DNA of 64,000 nt, from assembly GCA_024233835.1 (NCBI GenBank), contig JACKPC010000006.1:1-64000 (forward strand), in the 5' to 3' direction. This DNA is from Leptospiraceae bacterium. GTDB taxonomy: Bacteria; Spirochaetota; Leptospiria; Leptospirales; Leptospiraceae. The translations under genes were made by a program, and so were the position numbers. Shown in pieces: positions 10,278-19,628 of the stretch (its first letter is position 1; every line of letters begins with the position of its first letter). A model generated the notes under the pieces. The model saw only the letters and a program-made list of their open reading frames with translations, had not been told where the DNA came from and did not search any database.

Positions 10278-12517
10278 TGTATATATCCTTGTTTTTTTAG
10301 TATATCCATCGAATCTTTTTCTAAAATAGCTTTTTCAGTACGGATCACAAAATCACCGGATTTCTTCCAGAATTGAACTCGAAACTTCCTTGGAATTTCA
10401 GGTACTGAATTATAAATTAAAAATATAGGATAGCATTTATAATTTTCCAAAGAACAGTTCCCCGGATAAATATCCCTCTGACCTACTCCGTATTCACCCT
10501 GCCGAATCTCTTTTCCGTCCACTTTTATTGAAATAAGTGGTTCAGAACCTTCCGGATAAACAGAAAAATGAAACTCTTCATTTTTTCCTTTCTGCAAAAC
10601 TACCTGTTTTTTTAGTACATTTGAATAATTTTCAGGTTGTAGAGTATTTGGATCATCTTTCATAAGCGGATGAATAATTCCTGCTTTTACTTTTATACTT
10701 ATTTCAATCTCTTTTACATCTTTTTCCGGATTATGAAATCTAAAACTATAAACCGAATTCTTTCTTTTAAATGATTCTAATTTATTTAACAGCTCTTCTT
10801 CCTTTTTTTTATCATGTATAGGGGTATTCTCATCTGGATCTTTATTTAAATCGAATAAATAATACGGTTCTGCTTCGACCTTTCCGTCCCAGGAAAAACC
10901 TGTTCTATGAAATTCAAATGTTTTCTTCTGAAGTTTAAATCCTCCGAAGCGTATCCCTTTCACACCCCGACTTTCTCCATAGTATAACCTTTCTTCTTTT
11001 TCTTCTTTTCTTACCAGGGACAACATAGATTTCCCATCCATAGAATGGATACTTTTTTCTTCCAATAAATCCAAAATTGTTGGCATAATATCAATAGATC
11101 TACTTACTGCCTGAATTTTTTCTCCCTTCTTCTGCTCCGGGATTTTTAATATAAAAGGAGTATGTATATCTTCCTCATATAGTCCCTGTCCGTGCCCGAA
11201 GAGTGTATATACTCCATTAAAGCGAGAAACTTTATGCGAAGGATTCATTACTTCGCCATGGTCTGAACTTAAAAGTATAATAGAAGAATCATAGATTTTC
11301 TCACGCTTTAGAAAATTAAAAAGTTCTTTAATTTCATCATCTACATAGGCAACCTCTCCCAGATACAAATGTTTTTTCGGATGCATTCCGTTTTCCATAG
11401 GAACACGAGATAAAAATTCAAGAGGAGGCTCTAAAGGACGATGTGGAGTATTATAATTAATAAATAAAAATTCGGGACTTATATCATAAGGTTTTTTTTT
11501 CTTTTCTTTTTTTCTCTTTTCTAAGTACAGGCGAACATATTTTGATATTTCTTTTGTATCATCTGCTGTTGTAAGAGAAAACTCTAATACTTTTTCAAAA
11601 CCTGTATCTATACCGAGATATCGATGATCAGTTAAAAAAGGATTGGTTCCTATCATCACAGAATTATAACCCAGACTGCCAAGAAAAGCAGGTAAAGGAA
11701 AAATCTCAGACTGATAAAAAGCTTCCTTCTCGGAAGGAAATACAGGATAATCCCAAAAATTAATATAGCTTTTTGAAGCATACTTACCTGTAAAGAAAAT
11801 CAATGTAGATGGTCTTGTCCAGGAAGCATTCACTAAATTTTTCATAAATACATAGGAAGTTTTAGCAAAACTATCTATTCCCGGACTAATCCCATATTGA
11901 CTTCCATAGCTTCCCAATACATCAGCACGTAAAGAATCAACAACAATAAATATAATGTCGGGAAGATTTTTTTTTGATTCATTAGGAATAAGTAATAAAT
12001 GGGATATAAAAACATCTTTTTCTCTTGCTTCTATCTCAAGATAATTATTTTTATTTTTAGATACAAGAGCTTTATCTAATATAATAGGTTTTGAATTTAA
12101 TAAAAGCTTAATCGATGAATCTGAATAATGAGTTTTAAAAAGATCATAATATTCTCCCTGCAAAAACTCCAGACTCAAATAATGATTCAAAGCAGAAGCG
12201 ATATGGAAAGATATTTTTTCTCCCTTCTTCAAATGCAACACCTTCACAGAATTATCTACACCCGCAGATCTTGATGAAAGGTTTATAAACATAGCTTTAC
12301 AAGTATATGTCTTACTTATATAAGTATTGCAGGTTTTTTTCCCGCTTTTATCTGAAAGAAAGGGTCTTTCCGGAACATAGTTTAAATCCACGAAAGGATG
12401 GTAATATAAAAGATTAAAGAAAGAGTTATGGGAAAATAAATTTATAGGAAATATGAAGAGATAGATAAAAAGGGTGAAATTACGCAGTTTCTTTTCTAAC
12501 ATGAAGGAAAAATCCAT
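10274..12517 (-). CDS. Exported sulfatase-fold hydrolase with Thr nucleophile position
   Basis: 747 residues. A hydrophobic N-terminal segment (residues ~12-30) implies export or membrane anchoring, followed by a ~150-residue novel N-terminal domain and an alkaline-phosphatase/sulfatase domain. The first metal-binding Asp is in IVVDSLRAD (D194) and the later metal site is SSDHGEV. At the place where type I sulfatases carry Cys or Ser for formylglycine, this protein reads WTRPST with Thr at 234, as in LtaS and phosphoethanolamine transferases. It may therefore be a phosphotransferase or phosphodiesterase, not a sulfate esterase. A ~200-residue C-terminal extension is beta-rich and unassigned. 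First gene of a three-gene minus-strand operon. Confidence 0.8.
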   Translation of the reverse strand: MDFSFMLEKKLRNFTLFIYLFIFPINLFSHNSFFNLLYYHPFVDLNYVPERPFLSDKSGKKTCNTYISKTYTCKAMFINLSSRSAGVDNSVKVLHLKKGEKISFHIASALNHYLSLEFLQGEYYDLFKTHYSDSSIKLLLNSKPIILDKALVSKNKNNYLEIEAREKDVFISHLLLIPNESKKNLPDIIFIVVDSLRADVLGSYGSQYGISPGIDSFAKTSYVFMKNLVNASWTRPSTLIFFTGKYASKSYINFWDYPVFPSEKEAFYQSEIFPLPAFLGSLGYNSVMIGTNPFLTDHRYLGIDTGFEKVLEFSLTTADDTKEISKYVRLYLEKRKKEKKKKPYDISPEFLFINYNTPHRPLEPPLEFLSRVPMENGMHPKKHLYLGEVAYVDDEIKELFNFLKREKIYDSSIILLSSDHGEVMNPSHKVSRFNGVYTLFGHGQGLYEEDIHTPFILKIPEQKKGEKIQAVSRSIDIMPTILDLLEEKSIHSMDGKSMLSLVRKEEKEERLYYGESRGVKGIRFGGFKLQKKTFEFHRTGFSWDGKVEAEPYYLFDLNKDPDENTPIHDKKKEEELLNKLESFKRKNSVYSFRFHNPEKDVKEIEISIKVKAGIIHPLMKDDPNTLQPENYSNVLKKQVVLQKGKNEEFHFSVYPEGSEPLISIKVDGKEIRQGEYGVGQRDIYPGNCSLENYKCYPIFLIYNSVPEIPRKFRVQFWKKSGDFVIRTEKAILEKDSMDILKKQGYIQ

Positions 12518-12650
12518 CGATAAAATAATAACATTTCAATCATAAGTTTACTAACACTCTTTTATTTTAGTAAAACTGAAAAATGCTTGCAAAATTATCT
12601 TATAATGACTCTTATGCAGGTCAATTACAAAAAGATAGGAGTTCGCCCTC

Positions 12651-13415
12651 ATGTTCTTCTTTTTTTCAAAAGTACTTTCAGTGTTTTTATTCCCCCTTTC
12701 CCTCTGTATTTTTCTCGGAATTTTTATTGCATTCCAAATGACAGGATGGAAAAATAAACTTCTCTCCCTGATTCCTCCATTGTTGCTCTGGTTTGCCTCT
12801 TCTTTTACTGTTTCCCAGGCCTTAACTGCATCTTTAGAGAGGCCTTTTCCTCCGAAAAAAGTTTCAGAAGTAGAAAAAGCCGATGCAATAGTCATTCTTG
12901 GTGGGATGATTAACAACCTTGTAAAACATCAGGATATTATTGAATTAGGGGAAGGTGCAGATAGACTTGTTTATGCTGTAGAACTTTATCGTGAAGGTAA
13001 AGCAAAAGAGATAATACTCACCGGGGGCTCAGGGGTTTTATTCTTTCAAAAAAATCCGGAAGCAGAACTGGCTAAAAAAATGCTTATATCTTTAGGAGTA
13101 GCTAAAGAACATATCATTATTGAAAATCTTTCAAGAAATACAAGAGAGAATGCTCTTCATACCAGCAATCTATTGCGAAAACAAAAGAAAAACAAAATCA
13201 TTCTAGTCACATCTGCTTTCCATATGAAACGTTCTCTGGCTCTTTTTCAAAAATATGGCCTGGATATTATTCCCTTCCCCTGCGACTATCGGGAACTCAC
13301 AAATGAATTTTTCTGGGATGCTTTTGTACCTACAACCCGTACCCTTGAAACCACATCCATTATGTTAAAAGAGCATGTGGGATATTTTGTATATCGGGCA
13401 ATGGGTTACTTTTAA
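12651..13415 (+). CDS. YdcF/DUF218 family membrane protein
   Basis: 254 residues with two N-terminal hydrophobic segments (about 5-30 and 35-58) followed by a DUF218 domain. Family motifs seen are ADAIVILGG, IILTGGSG, SRNTRENA and VTSAFHMKRS. DUF218 proteins such as SanA, ElyC and YdcF are envelope-associated and linked to cell-wall precursor handling in E. coli; the biochemical role is unsettled. An AGGAG ribosome-binding site lies about 9 nt upstream of the ATG. The gene is divergent from the sulfatase operon and convergent with the lipoprotein at 13475, from which it is separated by a strong terminator. Confidence 0.88.
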   Translation: MFFFFSKVLSVFLFPLSLCIFLGIFIAFQMTGWKNKLLSLIPPLLLWFASSFTVSQALTASLERPFPPKKVSEVEKADAIVILGGMINNLVKHQDIIELGEGADRLVYAVELYREGKAKEIILTGGSGVLFFQKNPEAELAKKMLISLGVAKEHIIIENLSRNTRENALHTSNLLRKQKKNKIILVTSAFHMKRSLALFQKYGLDIIPFPCDYRELTNEFFWDAFVPTTRTLETTSIMLKEHVGYFVYRAMGYF

Positions 13416-13422
13416 AATCTAC

Positions 13423-13460
13423 AAAATAGCGGCAATAACAGATGCCGCTATTTTATATTT
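13423..13460. terminator. Bidirectional intrinsic terminator between convergent genes
   Basis: A perfect 12-bp inverted repeat (AAAATAGCGGCA / TGCCGCTATTTT) with an 8-nt loop. The arms are A-rich outside and T-rich downstream, so it can terminate transcription on both strands between the YdcF gene and the lipoprotein gene. Confidence 0.85.
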
Positions 13461-13474
13461 TAGAAAAAAGAACA

Positions 13475-14422
13475 TTAGTTTATGATAATACCATCGTCAT
13501 CACTATAATTGTCTTTTTCCTTCTTATTTTTTGACTCCTCTTTCTTAGGTTCCTCTTTCTTAGGTTCCTCTTTCTTAGGCTCATCCTTTTTATCTTCGAT
13601 TGCCGGTGGAAGTTCTTCTTTTTTCGTTTCTTTCTCTTCCACTTTTTTGGAACCGGTTTCATCTCCTGTATTACCAGATTCTTCCTTTTTAACTTCATCT
13701 TTTTGAGGAGAAAGCTCACCGGAAGGAAGGTCTATAATCATAATTCTTCTAAAACCGGTATCATTAATATATTGCTTTAATACATCAGAAATGACGATTT
13801 CAAAAGTATCATCCGGTTTAGCAGAAAAAGTACCAAAAGCCGGATAAGGAGTCTTATTCACAAACGAGTTAAAAACTTTAAAATTGATATTTTGTTTTGT
13901 ATCATTTACAAGTCTTATACTAAGATCAATATTAGCAAGTTGAGTTTTCTGCATATATTTCTTCTTAATATCCATATATAAGGATTCAAACATAACCTTA
14001 TCCATAGTCAGGTATACATCAGCTTTATCGGAGGAAGAATCAATATCAATTCCTACCATCGATTTATCCTTATCTTTTAATACGGTACCCTGTTTTTTTA
14101 TACTGATTAAGGCTTCTGTTACAAGAAAAACTCCGGTACCTTCAGTAGCACATTTAGATTCCCTTACTTCCTTATAATACCTGGTTAAGATAGCCGCCAA
14201 ATTCTCTTTTTCACTCTCACACTTTTTGGTTGAGGCCATTTGAAATTTAATCTGAACTCCGGAATCATAAACCATTACATCTTTATTGCTTTTTGCCAGT
14301 GTAATCATCTTCTGAAGGCTGAGATCAATATTAATAGCATACTTACAAGCAATTAAAATAGAAAGAACAAAAACACTACTTAAAACGAAAACCTTTTGAT
14401 TCATAAATTTTTTCAAGAACAT
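13475..14422 (-). CDS. Lipoprotein-like envelope protein with Lys/Glu-rich tail
   Basis: 315 residues. The N-terminal signal segment ends LSILIAC-K, a spirochete-type lipobox, so a lipoprotein is likely. The central ~200 residues show no recognisable domain. From about residue 235 the protein is a low-complexity Lys/Glu/Pro tail with tandem KKEEP pentads encoded by three 15-nt DNA repeats at about 13545-13589, a possible slippage site. The C-terminus is Asp-rich. A good AAGG ribosome-binding site precedes the ATG. The charged tail may reach across the periplasm or bind peptidoglycan, but this is speculation. Confidence 0.7.
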   Translation of the reverse strand: MFLKKFMNQKVFVLSSVFVLSILIACKYAINIDLSLQKMITLAKSNKDVMVYDSGVQIKFQMASTKKCESEKENLAAILTRYYKEVRESKCATEGTGVFLVTEALISIKKQGTVLKDKDKSMVGIDIDSSSDKADVYLTMDKVMFESLYMDIKKKYMQKTQLANIDLSIRLVNDTKQNINFKVFNSFVNKTPYPAFGTFSAKPDDTFEIVISDVLKQYINDTGFRRIMIIDLPSGELSPQKDEVKKEESGNTGDETGSKKVEEKETKKEELPPAIEDKKDEPKKEEPKKEEPKKEESKNKKEKDNYSDDDGIIIN

Positions 14423-14512
14423 CTGACCTTATCCTTTTTAAACAAATTGGTTTCTATACTAATTATCGAAGTTATGATGGCAAACATAATTTTTATACCT
14501 TATTTTACGCCA

Positions 14513-16807
14513 TCAAGATGATTTCTCTATAGTTTGAATAGCAGTCATAACCTCCAATCGGATAGACCTGGAAGGATGGTTTTCAAACTGCTTTAACAAA
14601 TTTAAAGATTCACGCTTTTTAGATTTACCCAGAAAACGAATTAACTCTTCCGGATTATTATTTAGCTTTAACTGTTTCTCAATATATTTTAAACCTTCTC
14701 TGGAATTTAGCTTAAAGAGTGCTTTAGAAAGTATATACACCTCGTATTCACATTCCATGCATTCTCCTAAATTTTTTAATCTACTTTCCTGGTAATTAAG
14801 TTGTTCCTTAATAATTCCAATTCCTCTTTCGGATGAATTGAATGTAAGAGCTTCAATTACCTGCTTATTATTTCTTTCACGAATCCGTTTGGAAAGATAA
14901 TCTACAGAGCTTTTTGTATTTAAAATAGCCAGTGCTATCAGAGCCTTTCCCTCTGTCTGGGAGGCAGGAGATTCGGAAAGAACCTTATAGAAAAATGATT
15001 CGTTCTTTACATCTTTAAACTCTCCAAGAGCTTCAATTGCAAGGGAACGTAAGGAATCATCTCTTTCTTTTTCTATGAAGCCTTTTAAATATACCTGTAT
15101 TTTAGGAAATGGAAAAATAGCTAATAAACTCAGTGCTTTTTTCTTCAAATCTATACTTTTTCTTTTTTCAATATAAAAGATTATCTTCTTACTAAGAGCT
15201 TCCGTTTTATTTTTTAAAATAAAGGGAATATAATAACTTAATTCTGAGGAGTACATAACTTCAGATAAGCCTTTCCATACAGATTTACTCCGACTGTTAG
15301 CTATCATTCTGTGTAAGGATTTTCTAAGTTTTCTATCTTTTTCTGTTTTTAAAAAGGACAGATACTCTTTTGAATATTCAAAGGCAGAAAGTTTTCTAAG
15401 TGCAATGAGAATTTTTCTTTTGCTGGAAGGAGAACTGCTTGCTTTATAGGCAGATAAAAGAAAAGGTATGAGACTTTTGTCTGAACTACGACTGGCAAGT
15501 AAAGATACTGATCCTAATACCAAATCATCTTTAGATTTTAAGGCTTCTTTAATATATCCGATTGAAGCAGGAAGTGGTTTGATAGTAATAAATTCCAGGT
15601 TAAGGGCTGCCGTTCTTTTTAAATCTGCTTCATTTTCCTTTAAAACAAGTTGCAGTAATTCATCTATAAAAATATCTCTTACATATTTTAAACCTGTACT
15701 CAGCAGATCTTTTTTCTGCCGGGTAGAATAATGCTTCAATAAACCTGTTCTTACTTTATGTATGGGTTCCTGTATTCCTAATTCAGAAAATGTATTCAAA
15801 GCCATTGATATAAGGACTGAGGAACTAGAATGTTCTAATTCATCTTCAAATACCTTCTGTACACGATTCTTATACTTTTGAGAATCTATCCGCAAAAGAG
15901 ATAAAATAGCCTCTCCCCGTAATTCCGCCTGTTTTTCAGATTCAAACTTTTTCTCCAAAAACTCTATTCCCCCGGTACCGGAAAAATATGCCAGTAATCG
16001 TAAGATAGCCATTTTATCTCTCATAGAGGAGAAAACCGAATAGTATTTCATTAACCTTTTTTCAATAGCCGGATCATAGACAGGCTTTACTTTCTTAAAT
16101 TCTTTTTCAAAAAATGGAGCATCATAAGAGGGTCTGCGAAATTGAGAGTTTATAAGAATCTTTTTAAATAGTTCAACATAAGTAATTTGGTATTCACTTT
16201 TTATGTAAAACCCGGATATATCTTTTTTTAAATAAAATATATCCTTTCCGGTAAGAGCAACGACTTCACTCTTTTTATCTCCATTTGTATCCAGGAAAAA
16301 ATAAGAAATCCCACAGTCTTCTCCATAAACTCTATCATTTAACTGCCCATTCGCCCATTCAAATATCATCAGGTTTCTATTGGAGACACCTTCTGTATCA
16401 CCTATTACAAGAATTTCATCTTTTCCATCCCTGTCCAGATCCTGAATTTGCAAATAACCCGGAGAAAAAGACTCAGAATGGGTTTGCCTTCGAATCAGAA
16501 GTTCAGGCTGTTTGGTTAATAGGGTAAAAACGGCAATTTCTATGTTTCGAACACCCGTTCCCTCTTTCGATTCTATATAGTAAATCGCTTCTTTGGGTGC
16601 TTTACCGGTTAATTCTGCCTGATAACAGGCTTTCAAAGATTGTTTTTCCGAAAGAGAAAATGTTGTTTGAATTTTCTTCTGAATTGCTTCGGAGCATTTC
16701 ACTCCCCTGGCACTTACCTTTTGCGTAAACAATAAAAAAAGAATGAATCCGATTACTGAAAATGTTAAGCCTCTGAACCTGACCTTATCCATAGAACAAC
16801 AGTACAA
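14513..16807 (-). CDS. Exported HEAT-repeat protein
   Basis: 764 residues with an N-terminal signal segment; an internal ATG at 16792 (MDKVRFRG) is an equally plausible start because neither has a clear Shine-Dalgarno. Residues ~125-190 contain an FG-GAP/VCBS-like stretch (IQDLDRDGKDEILVIGD). From about residue 230 onward the protein consists of ~30-residue helical pairs of HEAT type, for example SLRSLAIEALGEF and ELRGEAILSLLR. HEAT solenoids are protein-binding scaffolds. The exported location is inferred. It may follow its own promoter, since 85-90 nt separate it from neighbours. Confidence 0.7.
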   Translation of the reverse strand: MYCCSMDKVRFRGLTFSVIGFILFLLFTQKVSARGVKCSEAIQKKIQTTFSLSEKQSLKACYQAELTGKAPKEAIYYIESKEGTGVRNIEIAVFTLLTKQPELLIRRQTHSESFSPGYLQIQDLDRDGKDEILVIGDTEGVSNRNLMIFEWANGQLNDRVYGEDCGISYFFLDTNGDKKSEVVALTGKDIFYLKKDISGFYIKSEYQITYVELFKKILINSQFRRPSYDAPFFEKEFKKVKPVYDPAIEKRLMKYYSVFSSMRDKMAILRLLAYFSGTGGIEFLEKKFESEKQAELRGEAILSLLRIDSQKYKNRVQKVFEDELEHSSSSVLISMALNTFSELGIQEPIHKVRTGLLKHYSTRQKKDLLSTGLKYVRDIFIDELLQLVLKENEADLKRTAALNLEFITIKPLPASIGYIKEALKSKDDLVLGSVSLLASRSSDKSLIPFLLSAYKASSSPSSKRKILIALRKLSAFEYSKEYLSFLKTEKDRKLRKSLHRMIANSRSKSVWKGLSEVMYSSELSYYIPFILKNKTEALSKKIIFYIEKRKSIDLKKKALSLLAIFPFPKIQVYLKGFIEKERDDSLRSLAIEALGEFKDVKNESFFYKVLSESPASQTEGKALIALAILNTKSSVDYLSKRIRERNNKQVIEALTFNSSERGIGIIKEQLNYQESRLKNLGECMECEYEVYILSKALFKLNSREGLKYIEKQLKLNNNPEELIRFLGKSKKRESLNLLKQFENHPSRSIRLEVMTAIQTIEKSS

Positions 16808-16924
16808 AAAAAGCCCTGCTTTTTCAGTAATTTTTTTTTGAAGATGAGTTTTATTCAGAATATTATCTCAGGAAATTAAAATTGCTCTGAAATATTGAAT
16901 GAGTATAGAGGATATAAAAATCTT

Positions 16925-17548
16925 TCAGGTATGGACCAGTTCTAGAAGTTCAGCTCCTTTTCCTTTTCTGAGAATTACCATTTCATCTCCAGTAAAATCC
17001 AATACCGTAGAGAATTCCGTATCAACAATCCCTCCATCAAAAACGGCTCTTACCTTTGATCCGTATATATCATCCAGTATTCCGACGTCTGTATACCCTT
17101 CGTCTCCTGTCACTACCGAGGTAGAAGTTAAAGGACGTCCATGAATTTTCAAAAGCTCCTGGATATAGATGTTATCCGGTATCCTCACTCCCAGGCTTTT
17201 ACACTTGCGATTTGAAAGAGTAACGCGAGGAATGTTTTTATTGGCTCTGAAAATAAAAGTAAAGGGGCCCGGAGTCAAACGTTTCATAAACCGAAAGGCA
17301 TCATTTGGCAAGTACTCAATAAAACCCGAAGCCATAGAAATATCCGAACAAAGAATGGACAAATGCTGAGTTTTATCGATTTTCTTAATATTAAAAATTT
17401 TTTCCACACCGGTATGAGAAAGAGAATCTGCTATTAAAGCATAGGCTGTATCGGTTGGGAAAATGTACACAGCTCCATCTTTCAGGTCTTCCGATATCTG
17501 TTTTAACTTGCGAATTTCCGGGTTAACCGGATGAAGATATTCTAACAT
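16925..17548 (-). CDS. YrdC/Sua5-family threonylcarbamoyladenylate synthase
   Basis: 207 residues. It carries the YrdC core: IFPTDTAYALIADS near the N-terminus (usually PTDTVYGLG), the KKIDKTQHLSILC ligand loop, LTPGPFTFIF, and the LTSTSV motif. The family makes L-threonylcarbamoyl-AMP from threonine, bicarbonate and ATP for tRNA t6A37 modification. Several usual residues differ (YAL for YGL, H-L-S-I for H-P-L-S-I), so it could be a YciO-type paralogue, not the housekeeping enzyme. It starts 2 nt after the stop of the small lipoprotein gene, in a minus-strand cluster of three. Confidence 0.8.
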   Translation of the reverse strand: MLEYLHPVNPEIRKLKQISEDLKDGAVYIFPTDTAYALIADSLSHTGVEKIFNIKKIDKTQHLSILCSDISMASGFIEYLPNDAFRFMKRLTPGPFTFIFRANKNIPRVTLSNRKCKSLGVRIPDNIYIQELLKIHGRPLTSTSVVTGDEGYTDVGILDDIYGSKVRAVFDGGIVDTEFSTVLDFTGDEMVILRKGKGAELLELVHT

Positions 17549-17550
17549 AT

Positions 17551-17811
17551 TTATTTCCTATCCAGAGTTTTCTTCGGATTACAAAATGAATGCCTCGAAT
17601 CGTATTGCTTCATTAGTTTTCCGTAATCCAACACTCCTTCCTCTGTCAGAAATTCCTTATTTATATAATGCGTACTATCTTCATAATAATTCGAAATAGT
17701 ATCACAGTCTCTGACTGACTGGTTAAACTTTTTATTTTTACGACAGGATAGTGCTGTTAGAAGCAGCACTATCATAATAGGCAAAAAATGCTTAAAACGG
17801 GAGATTTTCAT
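17551..17811 (-). CDS. Small lipoprotein, 86 aa
   Basis: The signal segment ends LLLTALSC-R, a plausible lipobox with Cys at residue 23, giving a mature lipoprotein of about 64 residues rich in charged and polar residues. The ATG overlaps the stop codon of the upstream coiled-coil gene (4-nt overlap) and the stop is 2 nt from the YrdC gene start, so translation is probably coupled. No family recognised. Confidence 0.7.
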   Translation of the reverse strand: MKISRFKHFLPIMIVLLLTALSCRKNKKFNQSVRDCDTISNYYEDSTHYINKEFLTEEGVLDYGKLMKQYDSRHSFCNPKKTLDRK

Positions 17812-18779
17812 TTGGATGGTTTAGGAGCTTTATCCCCTGCCGGAGGAGTCTTTGAATCGGCAGGATTAGCAGGATTTGTGTTTTCTTCAGCTTTTTTATC
17901 TGCAGAAGCAGAGTCTTTTGGCTGCTCCGAAGCCCCCAGATCACCATAACGAGCCTCAATACCGCGCTTAGCTGCTTCTCTTTCTTTTTTACGGATTTCT
18001 TCTCTTTCTTCATGTATGAGGTTACGGGCTTCATCATAAAGTTTTAGCTTATCAGCCGGTATATAGTCTTCTTCTATCAACAGGTTTTTTTGGACTCTTT
18101 CAGCGATTTTAAGGTTTTTATTTTTATCCTTATTAATGGCATATAATATGCGTATGAGTTGGTAATTTGCTCTTTTGTATTTCTCGTTTGCTTCTATAAA
18201 GTCTTCTTTTGAGACTTCAGAAGCAGCGGTCATAGAAAGATCGGTAGCTACGGAAAGATTTTTTTCCAGACTGGAAGTGAAAGCATCTCCCATATCCCTT
18301 TCGATTTTTAATTCAACTACCTGGGATGAAACTTCTTTATACAGGCTATCCTGAACTTCTTTATTCTTCTCAATTACTTTTTTAGCAGCTTCGTTTAGTT
18401 CCCCGTAATTCCCCTCAAAAGCCCTTCTGGATTCCAGATATTTTTTCTCCTGAAATAAAAGAGTAGCTTCAATATAGGATTTCATCAGGTTTTTATAATC
18501 CTCTTCCATTCCAAAATTCAGTAAGGAACTTTTGAGTTTTTTCAGAATAAGCAGGTTATTCTGCTTAAAATTGACCGATACAGAACGGGGATCTACCTGT
18601 ACGGTTCCTGACTCGTATTTTAAAGGCTTTTTCTCCTTATTTTCCGGTTCTTTCGCTGCTCCGTCGGAATTTGAGGCCGGATTAGGTGCAATTACCCTGT
18701 TGTTTGCTTCGGGTTTTGTATTCTGAGCCAAAATAAAAGCCGGAAAAAGGAGTAAAAGTAGTAAAATCTTAAATTTCAT
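17808..18779 (-). CDS. Exported coiled-coil protein, 323 aa
   Basis: An N-terminal signal peptide (cleavage probably near FILAQN) is followed by a low-complexity Pro/Asn/Glu stretch, then a predominantly helical, Lys/Glu-rich central region (residues ~75-280) with coiled-coil character, and a Pro/Ala/Lys-rich tail. No enzyme motif is visible. It leads a minus-strand cluster with the small lipoprotein and the YrdC gene. A periplasmic structural role is possible, but the family is unknown to me. Confidence 0.65.
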   Translation of the reverse strand: MKFKILLLLLLFPAFILAQNTKPEANNRVIAPNPASNSDGAAKEPENKEKKPLKYESGTVQVDPRSVSVNFKQNNLLILKKLKSSLLNFGMEEDYKNLMKSYIEATLLFQEKKYLESRRAFEGNYGELNEAAKKVIEKNKEVQDSLYKEVSSQVVELKIERDMGDAFTSSLEKNLSVATDLSMTAASEVSKEDFIEANEKYKRANYQLIRILYAINKDKNKNLKIAERVQKNLLIEEDYIPADKLKLYDEARNLIHEEREEIRKKEREAAKRGIEARYGDLGASEQPKDSASADKKAEENTNPANPADSKTPPAGDKAPKPSK

Positions 18780-18902
18780 AATGAATATCCCCGCATTTTG
18801 AGAAATTTATTGGATAAAATTCCATGTTTTTCTTTTGCTTATTATCGTCAACTTTTCTCTCTTTCTAAGTCACCGGTCAAAAAAAAATTGAATCGACAGG
18901 GT

Positions 18903-19628
18903 TTAGTGCAACTGCAAACCGTAAGAACTAAAAATCCCCCTTACTCTCTGAATCAGCTCATTTGTAGGAAGAGGAGTATCGGAAAGCCGGTATTTATAAC
19001 CCAGTTCTTTCCATTTATATTCGCCTAATTTATGAAAAGGTAATACTTCAACCTTTTCTATATTCCTCATATCTGAAATGAACTCAGCAACACCCCTGAC
19101 ATTCTCTTCTGAATCGGTAAGTCCCGGAACCAGGACAAATCGCACCCAGGCAGGCTTGTTAATTTCCTGTAAATACTTTGCAAATCTCAAAGTTGGTTCA
19201 ATAGGCCTGTAAGCCACTTTAAAAAAGACCTCCGGCAGAAACGATTTGATATCCAATAATACGAGATCTACAAAGGGTAATAATTCCTCTGCTACATGTA
19301 GGTTACAAAACCCGGAGGTATCTACTGCTGTATGAATATTCTGCTCTTTCAAACGTTTTAAAATTTCAAGGGTAAATTCATGCTGAAAAAGAGGTTCTCC
19401 CCCGGTAATCGTAACCCCTCCTCCCGAAAACTTCATATAAGCTTTATATTTTAAAGCTTCTTCCACTATTTGCTCTACAGTATATTCCTGTCCGTGCTTC
19501 AAATGCCAGGAATCAGGGTTATGGCAATAGAGACAGCGAAGGGCACAGCCCTGGACAAAGATTACAAAGCGTAAGCCCGGTCCATCGACTGTACCTCCGG
19601 ATTCTAAGGAATGTATCAAACCTTTCAT
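18903..19628 (-). CDS. pflA: Pyruvate formate-lyase activating enzyme
   Basis: 241-residue radical-SAM activase that installs the glycyl radical on PflB under anaerobic conditions. The [4Fe-4S] cluster motif C-x3-C-x2-C is GCALRCLYCHNP with cysteines at 28, 32 and 35. The SAM-binding glycine stretch FSGGGVTITGGEP and the LLDIKSF segment are also present. Length matches E. coli PflA (246). Its ATG overlaps the stop of pflB by 4 nt, giving a pflB-pflA operon on the minus strand. Confidence 0.95.
   Translation of the reverse strand: MKGLIHSLESGGTVDGPGLRFVIFVQGCALRCLYCHNPDSWHLKHGQEYTVEQIVEEALKYKAYMKFSGGGVTITGGEPLFQHEFTLEILKRLKEQNIHTAVDTSGFCNLHVAEELLPFVDLVLLDIKSFLPEVFFKVAYRPIEPTLRFAKYLQEINKPAWVRFVLVPGLTDSEENVRGVAEFISDMRNIEKVEVLPFHKLGEYKWKELGYKYRLSDTPLPTNELIQRVRGIFSSYGLQLH

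Noticed and set aside
12551..12916. 121-codon minus-strand ORF overlapping the 5' part of the YdcF gene
   Set aside because: It lies antisense to a well-supported gene and has no ribosome-binding site or recognisable protein features.
13480..13719. ORFs on both strands over the Lys/Glu-rich tail of the 13475 lipoprotein
   Set aside because: They result from the low-complexity KKEEP repeats; the annotated frame has the signal peptide and ribosome-binding site.
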